This document shows, piece by piece, positions 1 to 11,351 of a DNA stretch of 64,000 bases. Position 1 is the stretch's first letter. The number at the start of each line of letters is the position of its first letter. The stretch comes from Knoxdaviesia capensis (lineage: Eukaryota > Ascomycota > Sordariomycetes > Microascales > Gondwanamycetaceae). The notes below the pieces were generated by a model that saw nothing but the letters and a program-made list of their open reading frames with translations, made no database searches and had not been told where the DNA came from. Location: the NCBI GenBank assembly GCA_001510575.1, contig LNGK01000005.1:496001-560000 (forward strand), given 5' to 3'. The translations under genes and the position numbers were made by a program.

Positions 1-674
1 GTGTGGATAGTGGGGCTATTGTGTCGTTGGATAGCGATTCAAGATTGAAGCCCCTGTTCGAGATACATATGTGTGAGATGTGGGGGGCATGCAGCTGATT
101 AGATGCACGGTTTCAATGCCCGCAGGAAGATCACTTACGACATATCCACATTTTCATTTCCCTCCTCAATACAATCCTCAATTACCCGGCGGGCGGCCAT
201 TTCAGCGGCAGACACAGCAGATACGGTAGGCACACGCTGGAACGGCGGCTTCGGGCGGGGAGCAAGTACAGTCGTGGTCCACGCACCGGAGCTCGGCCCG
301 TCATCCTCAGCATGCGAGTCGCTGCCCATCCAGACACCACTGTCAAAATGGCGACGGAGGCTGCGCTTCGGCTTTGGCGGAGGCGGTAACATTTCATCAC
401 CGAAGATCGGGTCGGACGACACCGGCTGCTGCTCGTACCACGAGCCGACGAGGCGTTTCTTGCGGCGCACCTGGACCGAGCTGTAGTTTTCTAGCGACGG
501 GTCATCGTCGCTGGAAAACACGGCCGGATCACTCGATGTTGCAAAGGCGGACGCTGGGGGCACGGCTGAACGTTGCAGACCGGCACGGGCGCGCTTTTTC
601 GGGTTGGTGAATATCTGGCTGGCGTCGTCGCTCAGAAAGGGCGTCAGCTTGGGGAGGGAGGGTTCCTGCGACAT
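1..674 (-). CDS. Conserved fungal protein, 5' part only (runs off the left edge)
   Basis: ATG at 674. Exon 1 is 139..674; a GTAAGT donor begins at 138 (the TAA there belongs to the donor), and exon 2 resumes after a CAG acceptor at 53 and stays open to base 1. The intron would be 85 nt. The visible ~195 residues are Ser/Pro-rich and probably disordered. Recognisable stretches are FSSDDDPSLENY, a basic RRKKRLVGSWYEQQP segment and RRHFDSGVWMGSD. From memory these resemble the N-terminus of an Aspergillus-type protein annotated as leucine-rich-repeat; the repeats themselves would lie outside the window. The gene is divergent from EMC1. I am fairly sure of the gene and the donor, and unsure of the family. 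Confidence 0.65.
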
Positions 675-1209
675 TGTGAAGGGAGTGACCTGACGGATTT
701 CAGTGAGGGATACGCCGGGAAAAGAGAGGAATAATTATAGATGTAAGACGATGATCCAACACTTGGGTGCCACAGAGCTACCGTCTACACATTGCTGGTA
801 GAAAAGAAAAAGTATGTGAAGCAAGAAGTGGAAATGTGTGTGAAGCCTCTCGTTTAAAAGACGCGGTAAAACGCGCCCGTGTGTTTTCGGGGCAGGAACA
901 AGCTCTCGATCGCGATTGCCAAATTTGGCCTAGTTGATAGCGATAGTGGGGGAAGTCAGTCTAGACCCAAAGCAGCTTAGCTCAACCGGACCTCAACCCC
1001 GACAGTGTTGATAACAGTGTCCACACGGCCAATTGCACGGTGTGGATTTTCGCTGGTTGACACCTTGTCGATATTCACCCACTCCAACGACTTCATGATA
1101 CTTCTCTTCTCCATCTCCCCTAGTTCCATCTTATCATCATCCTAATCAATCAAACGCAAAGCATCACAACCACGATACGGTGCGTTCTATCTTCAATCCA
1201 GTCTCAACT
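675..1209. promoter_or_regulatory. Divergent promoter region between the edge gene and EMC1
   Basis: These 535 bases separate two divergently transcribed genes, so both promoters must lie here. The 3' half becomes CT-rich (around 1100-1140) before the EMC1 ATG, as is common for fungal leaders. I see no convincing TATA box or named operator. Confidence 0.5.
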
Positions 1210-4206
1210 ATGAGACTTCCGCTACTTCCGTCGGTCTCGGCGCCGATTCTCCTTCTCCTCTCCACACTTGCGTCGACGGCAAACGCCGTGTACGCCGACC
1301 AGGTGGGCGAAATCGACTTCCACTACAACCTCCTCGGTCTTCCTCAAGCATCGACAACCTTCTTCCACAAGCCGCGGCCAGACAACAAAGCGAGTCTGCT
1401 ATACACCTTCAGTGATTTGGGCGTGCTAGGAGCTGTGAACCCGAGCAATGGAGCTGTAGTGTGGCGGCACTTGCTGGCGGAGAACGGCTCTGCCAGCGGG
1501 GTTGACGGGTTTCTGCGGGCCGGAGAGGGCCAGAGCTGGGTGGCCTCGGCCCACGGCTCGTCTGTCAATGCCTGGAGTGGCTTGACCGGCCGCAGTGTGT
1601 GGCAGAAGCAGTTCGCTGGCGACGTCAAGGGTCTGGAGACTGTTGAGGTGGCGTCGGCCTCGCGGACGGATGTGGCCGTGCTGTCCCAAGATGAACACAC
1701 CGTTGTTCTGCGGAGACTGCACAGCGATGATGGCCACGTGGTTTGGGAGCACGATATCGGCTCGAAGGATACTGCCTTTGGACTTGCTGCTAATGGTGGC
1801 AAGCTGTTCTCTCTCAGCTACCACGCTTCGTCCCACGCTGTGAGGGTGGCCGTGTTCGATGTTGAGACCGGAAAACTGCTCGAGGACATCACCGTCAGCT
1901 CCAAGGGGGAGACGACCGGCCCTAGCGAGTTCACCATTACCGGATCCCACTCCGGTGCTCCCATCCTTGCTTGGGCCGACGAGTCGTTTTCGAAGCTTCG
2001 TGTCAACGTGCTGGGCTCTCGCTCTAAGCAGGAGTTCGCTCTTCCCGCTGGTACCAAGTCGATCAACATCCACGGTGCCTCCACTGCGCAGAAGGAGCCT
2101 CGATTTATTGTTCATGCCGTTACCGCCAATGGAAACACCGGTATCGTCTACTCGATCAACCCGAAGAACTCGGCCATCTCCCAGGCTTTTGAGCTGCCCA
2201 ACGTCCCCGGAACCGGATCCTTTGCGGTCGGATCCGACAAGGACTCGGTGTACTTTACCCGGGTCACCGAGTCGAACGTCCTTCTGCTTGACGCCAAGTC
2301 TTCCAAGCCTCTAGCTCAGTGGCCTTTCGCCTCCGAGTCCCAGGCCGCCCCTGTTCACGCTGCCATCGAAGTTGTTCCTAAGACCGACTCGTCCTATGCC
2401 CTGCGCACCGCTTTGCTCCAGTCTGATGGCGAGTGGTTGATGATTCGCGATGACACTGTTGACTGGACGCGTCACGAGGGCCTTAGCGGAGTTGTTGCGG
2501 CCACTATTGCCGATATGAGCGAGGCCGAGGATCTTGTGAAGATCCTTGAGCAGGAGGCCCACAGCAACATTGTTTCGGCTTATGTCCACCGTGTCGTGCG
2601 GCATATCGGCGATCTCCAGTATCTCCCTGCCTTCCTCATGAAGGTGCCGGCTAACATCCTCGCCTCGGTCCAGGGATCGACCTCTGTCTCCAGCACCGGC
2701 CTCGATGCCGACGTTTTCGGCTTTGGCAAGATCGCGATTGTCGCCACCAAGCGCGGCTGGGTGCACGCCCTGAACACCCGGACACACGGACAGATCATCT
2801 GGTCTAAGCATGCCTTCCACGTCCCCAGTGGGGAGTCGTTTGTGAGCAAGGGCATTTGGGTCAACGATGAGGAACATCAGGTCACCATTGTCGGTGCCCA
2901 CGGAGAGTCGACTACTGTGAGCATTTTCACTGGTGAGGTTGTGTCTCAGACTGAAGCTGGAACGGATGTTGTGTCCTCTGTCGCTGTCAACAGTGCCTCG
3001 GGCCGCTATCTCCTTCGCATTGGCGCCCAAGGAAAGATCGGTGACCTGCCTGTTGAGAAGGCACCCAGCCAACCCCTTGTGGTCAAGGCCGATGATCGCA
3101 ACATCCACGGTGTCACCTTTATCCCCAACGGCGATGTTGCCGTTGAGACCACCACGTGGTTCTTCACCGTCCCCGACAACGAGAAGATCGTCACCGTTGT
3201 GAGCCGAGCGGAATTTGACCCGGTTGCGTCCCTTGGCCGCGTCCTGGGCGACCGCACGGTTCTGTACAAGTACCTGAACCCGAACCTGGTGGTTGTTGCG
3301 ACTATCGACACTTCCAAGTCTAACATGTTCGTGTATGTGCTGGACTCATCTTCCGGCCAGGTCCTTGTTCACCAGAACTATCAGGGTGTTGACTCCACCA
3401 AGCCCATCGACTGTGTGATTTCCGAGAACTGGTATGCGTGCACATTCTTCGCGCGCCAGACCATCCCCGACAGCACCGGCGCTACGAATATCCTTAACGG
3501 CTTCCAGCTAGTGATGACCGATCTTTTCGAGTCGGAGATTGCCAACGACCGCGGCCCGCTAGGCAGCAGCACCAACTTCTCGGCCACCGAGCCGGTCGAC
3601 ACCCCGTCGGAGCCTGTCTTTCCCGCCGTCCGCTCGCTGTCGTGGGTGGTCTCGACGCCGCTGTCGAAGCTGGCGGTTACCCAGACCCGCCAGGGCATTA
3701 CTCGGCGCCAGCTTCTGGGATACTGCTACGATGACCATGTGGTGTACGGCCTTCCCCGTGAGGCGGCCGACCCGCGCCGGCCGGTCGGACGCGACCCCAC
3801 GCGCGACGAGATGGAGGCCGAGGGCCTGACGCGCTACGTGCCGACAATTGAACTGGATATGCGGTCGGCGATTAGCCACACGCGTGATGTGCTCGGTGTC
3901 GAGGGCATCGTGACGGCGCCGGCTCTGGTCGAGAGCACCAGCCTCCTGCTGGCGTACGGTATTGATATCTTCTGGTCGCAGGTTACCCCTAGCATGCAGT
4001 TCGATATCCTCGGCAAGGGCTTCAACAAGGCGTCGCTGGTGATGACAGTGCTGGCGTTGTTTGCGGGAGTGGTTGTGTTGGGGCCTATGGTAAGTTGCGC
4101 GCTGTTGGCATTCCTTGCTTGAATATTAGCTCTGATCTAACCCTTTTCTTTCAATATTTAGATCCGCAAGAAGCAGATCAACAACCAGTGGACTGTGCCG
4201 TCCTAA
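1210..4206 (+). CDS. EMC1: ER membrane protein complex subunit 1
   Basis: Large lumenal subunit of the ER membrane protein complex, which inserts tail-anchored and multipass proteins. Join 1210..4089 and 4162..4206, 974 aa. The first ATG is at 1210; the in-frame GTG at 1180 is not a plausible eukaryotic start. The N-terminus is a signal peptide (LLPSVSAPILLLLSTLASTA). A PQQ-like beta-propeller follows, with strands such as LGAVNPSNGAVVWRHLL, and then the conserved C-terminal domain (DUF1620) from roughly residue 770. A transmembrane helix near residues 940-960 (SLVMTVLALFAGVVVLGPM) is completed by a 15-codon last exon giving the basic tail IRKKQINNQW. The 72-nt intron has GTAAGT and TTTAG. 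Without splicing the ORF ends early in intron sequence. Family assignment is firm. Confidence 0.93.
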
Positions 4207-4611
4207 ATGGATCGCCAGCCTACCGAACAACTCCGGCCGTGATAACATGTGCGCTCACGGATTCTGGGAAGTGATACCATCAACAAAAGACACATATCTT
4301 CTATCTTATTTTATCAGCGTGGGTGGTGTGTGGTCATTCAAAACGACATACGATAGTAATGTTAGTAATGTGCAGGATCAGATCAAGTTTTTCTTGACGA
4401 CGGGTTTATAGAAATTGTTCTGTCTGTTTTTAGTTTTCTCTTGAACTCGTTTATTTGTCTTATCTGCAGATGTATATGACGATCACTGACTGTACACTGG
4501 GTTTTATTGGGTTATACGTGTCCTGGAGAGTCTCGGTTCAGTGATGAAACTCCCCTGTGTCTTTGACTGCCGGTTGCTAACCCTTCTTTCACACAGCCAA
4601 CAGTGTCTCTC
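4207..4611. other. Convergent 3' intergenic region
   Basis: About 400 bases between the converging EMC1 and propeller genes. It is AT-rich and T-rich with several TTTAT/ATTTT runs suitable for 3'-end formation on either strand. I see no ORF or RNA gene. Confidence 0.4.
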
Positions 4612-5535
4612 TCACAACGACAGACTCGTCACGGAACCCTGGCTGCTTCCAACAAACAGGGTTCTGCCGATCAGGGCGGCGCACGTTGCGCTGGCGACTC
4701 TGCCAATCGACGTGATCTGGTTGTCCGGGGTGACCTTGATAATGGCCTGGCTGGTGGCAATGTAGGCGTTTCCGTCGGGGTCAAAGGTCATGTCGTCGCC
4801 CTGGTAGTTCGAGTACACGAGCTCGGGGGTGCCGGGCTCGCCGGTGGCGGTGATGGGGACCTTGTGGAGGGTGCTCTTGCCGATATTGGTGAAGTACAGG
4901 GTGCCGTTGAAGATCTTCATGCCGTCGATGCCGAAGGGGAAGAAGCCGGAGCTGGCCATGATCGGGTCCTTCATCCACAGCGAGTAGGCGCCGGTGGAGA
5001 AGGACACCTTGTAGATGGCGCCGCCGGCCATGTCGCCGACGAGCAGGGTGTCGGCGTCGACCTTGGCGAGGCCGTTGAGCTGCTGGCTGTCGGGCACGGG
5101 GGCGACGAGCTCGGCGGTGCCCACGACGATGTCGACCTTCCACACGCCCCACGAGCCGGCGGTGCCGCCGCCGCGCGCCTGGCTGTACTGGCCGGCGACG
5201 ACGGCCCACACGCCGGGGCGCATCTCGGCGATCGCGCCCGACGAGTCGGCCTGGGCGGCGGGCAGGGTGACGCGGTGCTGGGCGGTGGCGGCGGCCACGT
5301 CGATCTCCCAGATCTGGCCGCTGTCCATCAGGCCGACGACCAGCGTGCCGGTGCTCGAGGCGGCCAGGCCCTCGACCCAGCCGGCCGGGGAGAAGCGGTA
5401 CACCTCGGACGAGATGCTGCCGCCGCCGCCGCCGCCGGGCGGCAGGAACTGGCGCGGGTGGTTGAGGGTGCGGGCGGCCGCGAGCGGGGTGGTGCTGCTG
5501 GCGAGGGCCAGGAGCGGGAGGATGGAGATGCGCAT
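4612..5535 (-). CDS. Secreted six-bladed beta-propeller (SMP-30/gluconolactonase-like)
   Basis: Single exon, 307 aa, ATG at 5535. The signal peptide is MRISILPLLALASSTTPLAA, so the product should enter the secretory pathway. A Gly run (about residues 34-39) follows, then repeating propeller strands: VEGLAASSTGTLVVGLMDSG, LNGLAKVDADTLLVGDMAGG, DGMKIFNGTLYFTNIGKSTL and MTFDPDGNAYIATSQ. The asparagine/aspartate spacing fits the SMP-30/gluconolaconase/LRE superfamily, common among secreted fungal proteins of unknown substrate. The C-terminus ends just after the last blade, so the chain looks complete. A (GT)n run lies about 30 nt upstream of the ATG. Substrate and enzymatic activity cannot be read from the sequence. 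Confidence 0.82.
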   Translation of the reverse strand: MRISILPLLALASSTTPLAAARTLNHPRQFLPPGGGGGGSISSEVYRFSPAGWVEGLAASSTGTLVVGLMDSGQIWEIDVAAATAQHRVTLPAAQADSSGAIAEMRPGVWAVVAGQYSQARGGGTAGSWGVWKVDIVVGTAELVAPVPDSQQLNGLAKVDADTLLVGDMAGGAIYKVSFSTGAYSLWMKDPIMASSGFFPFGIDGMKIFNGTLYFTNIGKSTLHKVPITATGEPGTPELVYSNYQGDDMTFDPDGNAYIATSQAIIKVTPDNQITSIGRVASATCAALIGRTLFVGSSQGSVTSLSL

Positions 5536-8044
5536 GGTGGGCGGAGAGGTGGTGGTCGTCGTTTTGTGTGTGTGTGTGTGTGTGGTCTTTCTCTCTCCTT
5601 TCAGGTTATCGCCTGGTGTTGAAACGAAACACTCGATCGACCGAACGGTGGGAATATCTGCAGAATGAACACAACACTGCAGGGAAATAGGCCGGGAGAA
5701 GAAAGGAGAAACAGGACAGAAGAAACGGGGGAATCAGGGCAATGGAGTGCTATATGGCCTCATCTGCTACTATACGGTTGCTCTCCATTACGCGGATAAT
5801 AGTCCGGGCTTCTCCCACGCAAACCTTCGCCCGCTCCCCAATTTTAGATTGTTTGTGGACAAAATTTTATCTATTCCATGATTTGCCTCTATTTTCCGGA
5901 ACGGGGAGTGAGTTTTATTTATGAGGTTCACTACGCCAGCTTGCAGACGCTGTCAACAGAGCCGGAGAAGAGCCACATTCAGCCGGGACGGCCTTTCTTT
6001 AATTTTAGTTTTTGGTTTTTAATTTTTGTTGGTCTCTCCCTCTCTCATTCATATATTTAGTGTTAGAAACGTAGGGATTCTGCTTGTGTATAAACAATGT
6101 CCCTGCATTTCGGTACGTCCTCGCTCGAAATGCACTTCGGGGAACAGGAGAGCCATGTTCCGTGAGTGAGGTGAATGTACTCTGTCAGCGTGATTTCGAC
6201 GTGGATGTACATATCTAGTATAAGCCAGCTCAGTATGGAATGGAGACAATCTGGATAATACGGATTCTCATGATATATCCAAGCATATCCTATGCCTGCT
6301 TGGTGGTCCATGCAACGCCCACAAATAGAAGACTGTTGAAAGCCCAGGAATGCCGGCTTGGTGCCGTCACTTGGCTTGGCTCTTAGTGTCAAGTCTGGCC
6401 TTCTTGGCCTAGTCATACTCCGCATGTCCAGCTTTTGGTGTGTCCAACTGGCCGTTTCCAGCTCCGATCAGATGTATCACAACCATGTGCTGTATCCACT
6501 GTTTCCTTTGCTGAAGGTCCATATGGACATGGCTTGTGCACGGAGGTCCGGACTTCCCCGGCAGAACCGCTAGCGTCGTCGGTCCGTAGTCGGTGGCTTA
6601 CATAGATCAGCGCGGCCAAGAGAATCGCCTTAGGCTTCGGTGTGAGGACTGGCGGGTGTGTTTCCGAACTCAAGGATGAGGGGATATGCTATTTTTCGGT
6701 CGCCTCCGCGCATCGCGTCTCTTGACATAGATGCTTTTTGTCAGGCACATAAAAAAATAAAAAACGAAAAAAAAAATTAAAAAATAGTAATAAAAAAGGA
6801 AGAAAAAAAGGTCAAAAAAGAAGAAGAAAAAGGAAGAGAAAAAAAAAGAGGAAGAAAATTCGATAAAACAAAGCACATGTCCCCAGTTCCTTTCCTCAAC
6901 CTCGACAGCTTCTTCCGTGGAGACCGACCATGTTGAGCTTCGGCACCGTAGAAGCGGGCCTTTTCCCCATCAGTCTGTATCTGAGTTGACCTGTATGTAG
7001 AAGAAATCTCAGTAGGTAGGGACGTGGTCGTGGCTTCTGGAAGGCCAGGCATGGAATCCAAAGGGGGATGGATAACTGAGATTCACGTCCCTCTGATGAT
7101 TCCGTCGACTACCTCCAATCGAACATATCAAAGTCGGTTTCCTTGCTGGTTCAAAACTCTCTCTTGGCTGCTTCGTTATTTCTCAGATACATGTAAGAGA
7201 ACTAGTTTCCTCTCCATCTCGGCAACAAATTTGGAAGCTCTAGATAAAACCCACTCTTACTCATCTACGGGTGGCTATAGAAATAACCTCTCTCCGATCG
7301 GCGCATTATCGGGCATGTTAACTTGAGGTTCACATGGACGGGGCGATGCCCGCGATACTTCATCCGTGACCGCTCTCGACTGGATTATCAACGATGTGTC
7401 TTCCTTTGGGTTGGACGTTGAGCTGGCCGAGTGTACACCTATATTTACCAATAGAGCAAGCGTTTCCTGTCCCTCAAAGCTGATCGTATCTGTCTGCCTG
7501 GCCTTTGCTCTCGTCTTGCTGCGAGAATGGCTTCACCGAAGATGATGGGGCAACAGGACCAACACTCGTTAAGCGCATAAATCTCGCCATCTGCATACCG
7601 TTCGACAATTCACGTTACATGCATCAAATTGCCACTTGCTGTCCTCCTGCCACCTCCATATATGCATAACCCATCTTTTTGGGAAAGTACCGTTGCCAAC
7701 CAAAAACGGCAAGGACGGGTTTTGGCAGTTGTCGCACAAACGCAAACCCTAGCCCGAACCTCCAGGCCATTCGTTCGTTCTTTTCCGTTCTTCCAACCGT
7801 TTTTTTGTAATTTTGCATCGCCATGAAAAAATAAAAGTCCCAAGCTCTCAGCTCGGCTCTCAGCTCGCCTTTCTTGGGCACCGATAATTCCAATTCTAAT
7901 TACTTCCGTCCTGCTCTGTTCCTATATCTTCTCTCTCGTTCTTCTTTCTTTTGCCCCCTTCCACGATGCTTCTTGTGGTTTTCTAGACATTCTTCTCTGG
8001 ACGTCAGCATTCTTCCCCTTCTTATCCTGCTTCCTCTGTTCACC
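5536..8044. other. 2.5-kb divergent intergenic region, no gene recognised
   Basis: Holds the promoters of the secreted propeller (minus) and the Est1-like gene (plus). Contents: a (GT)n tract at 5565..5583, an A-rich tract at about 6747..6870 (with long A runs and few other bases), and a CT-rich leader at about 7900-8040. Small ORFs near 6063-6673 and 7024-7540 show no recognised domain and are interrupted by stops. No tRNA or 5S-like sequence was seen. Confidence 0.4.
5565..5583. repeat. (GT)n microsatellite in the propeller gene's upstream sequence
   Basis: About 19 bases of GT repeat, beginning about 30 nt upstream of the ATG at 5535 on the minus strand. Confidence 0.85.
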
Positions 8045-10123
8045 ATGTCCGCAAGTCTTTTACCCCCCACTGTCGCGAACTTAACATCGTCCCCCGCACC
8101 CGCATCCCCCGGATCGCCAGTGCCGAGCTCTCTCTCCAGCGCAGAAAGGACCGTCACCGCCCAAAACTCGCCGTCGGCGTCAAATCTCAGCCATCCTACC
8201 ACGACGTCGCTCAAGAGCCCGGTATCGGAGCACTGGGCCATGTCGCCGCCGTCTGTCGGCCTCGCCGCCCCGTCGGCTGGCTTGGAAACCGTGCCGCCAG
8301 ACTCCAAGCTGCCGGCGACAACCACCGGGGCGTACGACCGCGAACTGAAGATCCAGCGCATCGACCTGGACCAGCTTATCGCCGAGATCAAGGGCATCTA
8401 CGCTAGCCTGGTGTCGCTGGAGTCCCGCTGCATCGAAATCGACACTTCCCGCCATGCCGAGCCTGAAGTTCCACTTACCGATACCCAGTGGCAGGCCCTC
8501 GTGGCACTCCACCAAACCTTGCTGCACGAGCACCAAGACTTTTTCCTGGCAACCCAGCACCCCATCGCCAGCATGGCCGTGCGGCGGCTGCCCGCCAAGT
8601 ACTCGATGCCGACCCGGCTGTGGCGCCACGCCATCCACTCGTTCCTCCAGCTCCTGCGCCAGCGACTTCCCTCCAGCCAGGAGTACATGCTGACGTTCAT
8701 CTACCATGCCTACACCATGATGTGTCTGCTGTACGAAACCGCATCCGACTTTTCGCAGACCTGGACCGAATGTCTGGGCGACCTGAGCCGCTACCGCATG
8801 TCGATCGAGCTGGACGAGTCGATGCGCGAGACCTGGGCCACCGTGTCGGCCCAGTGGTACCGCAAGACCCTCGACGCTTCTCCACAGGTTGGCCGGCTCT
8901 GCCACCACTTGGCTATCCTATCGCCCCGCGAGCCGCTGGTGCAGATGCACAACTTCTGCAAGGCGCTGTGTGTGCAGCAGAGCTTTCCCGAGGCCCGCAC
9001 GTCGATCCAGCCGCTCCTAAGCAACTCGATGCAGACAAAGCCGCAGCCGTCGAACCTGGGCATCATTGCCGAATTCTTTGTGCGGGTGCACGCGGCGATG
9101 TTCAAAAAGTCGCCCGTGTCGTTTTTTGAAATGGTGGCGAAGGATTACTTGGACCGCTTGGATGACGCCATCGGCCGGAGCACGCGGAAGTGGGTTCCGC
9201 GCGGCTGGATGGCCGGCATCATCAACTGCTGTGCGATTTTGGAGTACGGCGCCTCCAACAATCCCATCAACTTGGCGAAGAAGCCGCGGAAGGTGAACCA
9301 CGACGACGACGATAGCGATGGCAATGAGGACGGCGAGGGCAGCGGCGAGGACAAGGACGCCAAGAAAACCGTCTCGTCCAAGGTCAACGAGGAAGCCAGT
9401 GCGCTGCTGCTGAAATCCGGGGCCTTTCCTGCGCCTGACGCGAACCTGGACCTGTTCGCGTGTGCGCTGCGGTTCAGCAAGGCGGCACAGGGCATCATCT
9501 ACAACCGCTCGGGCGACCCCAACGTGCTGTCGTTTGTGTACGTCATGCTGGTGTTCTACTACTACTTGACGCGCGACCCGGCGTGCATGCAGCTGGTTGA
9601 GAAGTCGGTCCCGTGGGAAACCCTCGCGAGCTTCCTCAACTCGATGCTGAGTACCAACAGCACCACCCCCGCCGCCAGCAGCGAGCAGCCGGCGGGAGCT
9701 GCGGACACCGACACGCCCGCCACCGACGACGCCGACCCTGGCCCGTTTCCCGGCACCGGCGCCTCCGACAAGCCGCTCCCGGAGGACTGGGAGCTGCGCA
9801 GCCTGGACTGGGCCGACGAGCTGGTGCCCAACGCCTGGCTGGTGCAGGCCAACCTGGAGGAGGATGAGCGGCTGGTCGAGCCGGCCGGCGCGGGCGACAC
9901 GCGCATTGCGCGGTGCCAGTGGCTGGCGCGGCGGCTGTGCGAGGCCGGCAACGGCCGCTGGCTGTCCGTCTCGGCCGACGGGTACTTTGCGCCGGGGCCC
10001 AAGTTCGCTGACGAGGAGGGCGATCCGGCGATTGGCTGGGTGATCACGCACGACGAGCTGATGGACGACTTTACCTACGAGCACCACGATTCGTACTACG
10101 AGGATATGATTGAGTCGGGGTGA
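8045..10123 (+). CDS. Est1/SMG7-like DNA/RNA-binding domain protein
   Basis: Single exon, 692 aa. ATG at 8045 is the first ATG after a CT-rich leader; the frame is open further upstream only through a TTG. Residues 1-100 are Ser/Pro-rich and disordered. An N-terminal helical region follows (IQRIDLDQLIAEIKGIYASL), then the hallmark of the Est1 DNA/RNA-binding domain, WYRKTLDASPQVGRLCHHLA near residues 271-290, followed by PLVQMHNFCKALCVQQSF. An acidic, low-complexity insert (DDDDSDGNEDGEGSGEDKD) lies near residue 420. The C-terminus keeps LDWADELVPNAW and RCQWLARRLCE. Proteins of this kind act in nonsense-mediated decay or telomere maintenance. Which of the two applies here is open. No PIN domain is seen. 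Confidence 0.85.
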   Translation: MSASLLPPTVANLTSSPAPASPGSPVPSSLSSAERTVTAQNSPSASNLSHPTTTSLKSPVSEHWAMSPPSVGLAAPSAGLETVPPDSKLPATTTGAYDRELKIQRIDLDQLIAEIKGIYASLVSLESRCIEIDTSRHAEPEVPLTDTQWQALVALHQTLLHEHQDFFLATQHPIASMAVRRLPAKYSMPTRLWRHAIHSFLQLLRQRLPSSQEYMLTFIYHAYTMMCLLYETASDFSQTWTECLGDLSRYRMSIELDESMRETWATVSAQWYRKTLDASPQVGRLCHHLAILSPREPLVQMHNFCKALCVQQSFPEARTSIQPLLSNSMQTKPQPSNLGIIAEFFVRVHAAMFKKSPVSFFEMVAKDYLDRLDDAIGRSTRKWVPRGWMAGIINCCAILEYGASNNPINLAKKPRKVNHDDDDSDGNEDGEGSGEDKDAKKTVSSKVNEEASALLLKSGAFPAPDANLDLFACALRFSKAAQGIIYNRSGDPNVLSFVYVMLVFYYYLTRDPACMQLVEKSVPWETLASFLNSMLSTNSTTPAASSEQPAGAADTDTPATDDADPGPFPGTGASDKPLPEDWELRSLDWADELVPNAWLVQANLEEDERLVEPAGAGDTRIARCQWLARRLCEAGNGRWLSVSADGYFAPGPKFADEEGDPAIGWVITHDELMDDFTYEHHDSYYEDMIESG

Positions 10124-10663
10124 GGAGGCCGGCTGTGCAACGACGAATGATGATGGTTTTGAATGGGTTTGGGGGCGGTTTCAAACAGTTTTCGTTTTTG
10201 TTTGGATGTAATTTCGGGGGATCTTTCTGGGAGTTTTTTCATATCTAGCTAAGCGGTTTGGTTTGGTTTTCAGTATTTTACGATTCACGCGACCTTTTTA
10301 AATTATGATAATACCTATATGTACCCGTCTGCTGTACGAAGGGCGGTCGATGACACCGCCGCAGCTGCAGACTAATATATACACACACCACTTACAACGT
10401 ACACCTGAAGAGCACAGGATGAGAATACACGTATATATTGATTATTGTTTTTATCGCACACACTCTCGGCTTGTATACATCTTGCTCATGAAAAAAAAAA
10501 GGATAGATCGCGGGGCGGCGTAGATTGTTAGAACAGCTAAAGGACGATAGCGCGGGTGGGGTTTTGGTACAGAAACGGCGTGTTTGACCATAGTAGTATA
10601 CAGATTGGGGGGAGGGGGAGGGAGTAGAGGAAGGTGTTCGCAGGCGGCCAGGGGCGGAATCGA
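10124..10663. terminator. Convergent 3' region between the Est1-like gene and MGR2
   Basis: These 540 bases lie between two converging genes. The left half is T-rich and the centre is AT-rich with ATATATAC blocks and an A10 run at about 10490-10500. Polyadenylation signals for both genes are expected here, but I cannot place them exactly. Confidence 0.35.
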
Positions 10664-11351
10664 TCAGTCGGAGTGGGCGGGTCGCGGGAAGGTCGGCCGC
10701 GGGATGACGAGCGGGCGGCGCTGGGTGTTGCGGTAGGCTTGTTGGAGGATGGGCGACGAATCGGAGCGGACGACGCTGCCGACGGACATGAAGAAGCTGG
10801 ACGCAGACGTGTGGTGGTTAGCGGGCACACTGCACATCGACAACAAACACACGCAAAGCACGGAGGAAGAACACAGGATGGGCGGAGGCTGCGTACCCGA
10901 AGGTGGCGCCCGAGCCGAGCATGAACTGGCCGAGGGTGCGCATGATGCCGTTGGGGCCGGCGCCGTAGCGCATGATGTGGATCGAGCCTGCGGGGGGGTC
11001 GTTGCTGTTAGTTTCCGGCGCGCCGGGGGGGCAGTCGGACGGGGAGAGAGAGGGAGACGGCGCACCGTAGAGGAAGCCGAGGATGGCACCGACACCTAAT
11101 GGGCGGAGGCCGAGGTTAGTAGCTGGCGACACGGAGACAGAGTGTTTCTGGAGGTCGGCACTCACTGCCGCCCATCATTGCGCCCATTTTCACTGCACAG
11201 CGGAAGGGTATCCTGTTAGCTTGGAGTGTCTATTTCGCATATGGGTCTGCGACTGATACCGTAGCGGGGCGTGTTCCCCCGCTCAGGATGTCATACACTT
11301 GTCGGCGACCGACGGGCCGGCCTGGCCGTGTGTCGAGGGCATCGGAGGCAT
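10664..11351 (-). CDS. MGR2: TIM23 translocase subunit Mgr2 (ROMO1 homologue), five exons
   Basis: Small inner-membrane protein that gates lateral release from the TIM23 presequence translocase. Join of 11297..11351, 11166..11192, 11066..11095, 10897..10987 and 10664..10796 (minus strand), 111 aa. No single open frame shows it; I assembled it from phase-consistent exons. The result reads MPPMPSTHG..., DKLKMGAMMGG, SVGAILGFLYG, SIHIMRYGAGPNGIMRTLGQ, YMLG-like FMLGSGATFG and FFMSVGSVVRSD. These match the two-helix Mgr2/ROMO1 fold with GxxxG motifs. The length fits the fungal family (about 100-115 aa). Donors are GTATGA, GTGAGT, GTGCGC and GTACGC; each intron ends in AG with an upstream CTAAC-like branch. 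Exons 2 and 3 are only 27 and 30 nt. Confidence 0.92.

Noticed and set aside
4603..5622. 339-codon plus-strand frame
   Set aside because: Antisense of the secreted propeller, Gly/Ala/Val-rich, no domain. The minus-strand product has a signal peptide and propeller repeats.
6063..6673. Minus-strand frames in the 5.5-8.0 kb region
   Set aside because: No domain, no splice pair that joins them, and start codons without context; considered non-coding.
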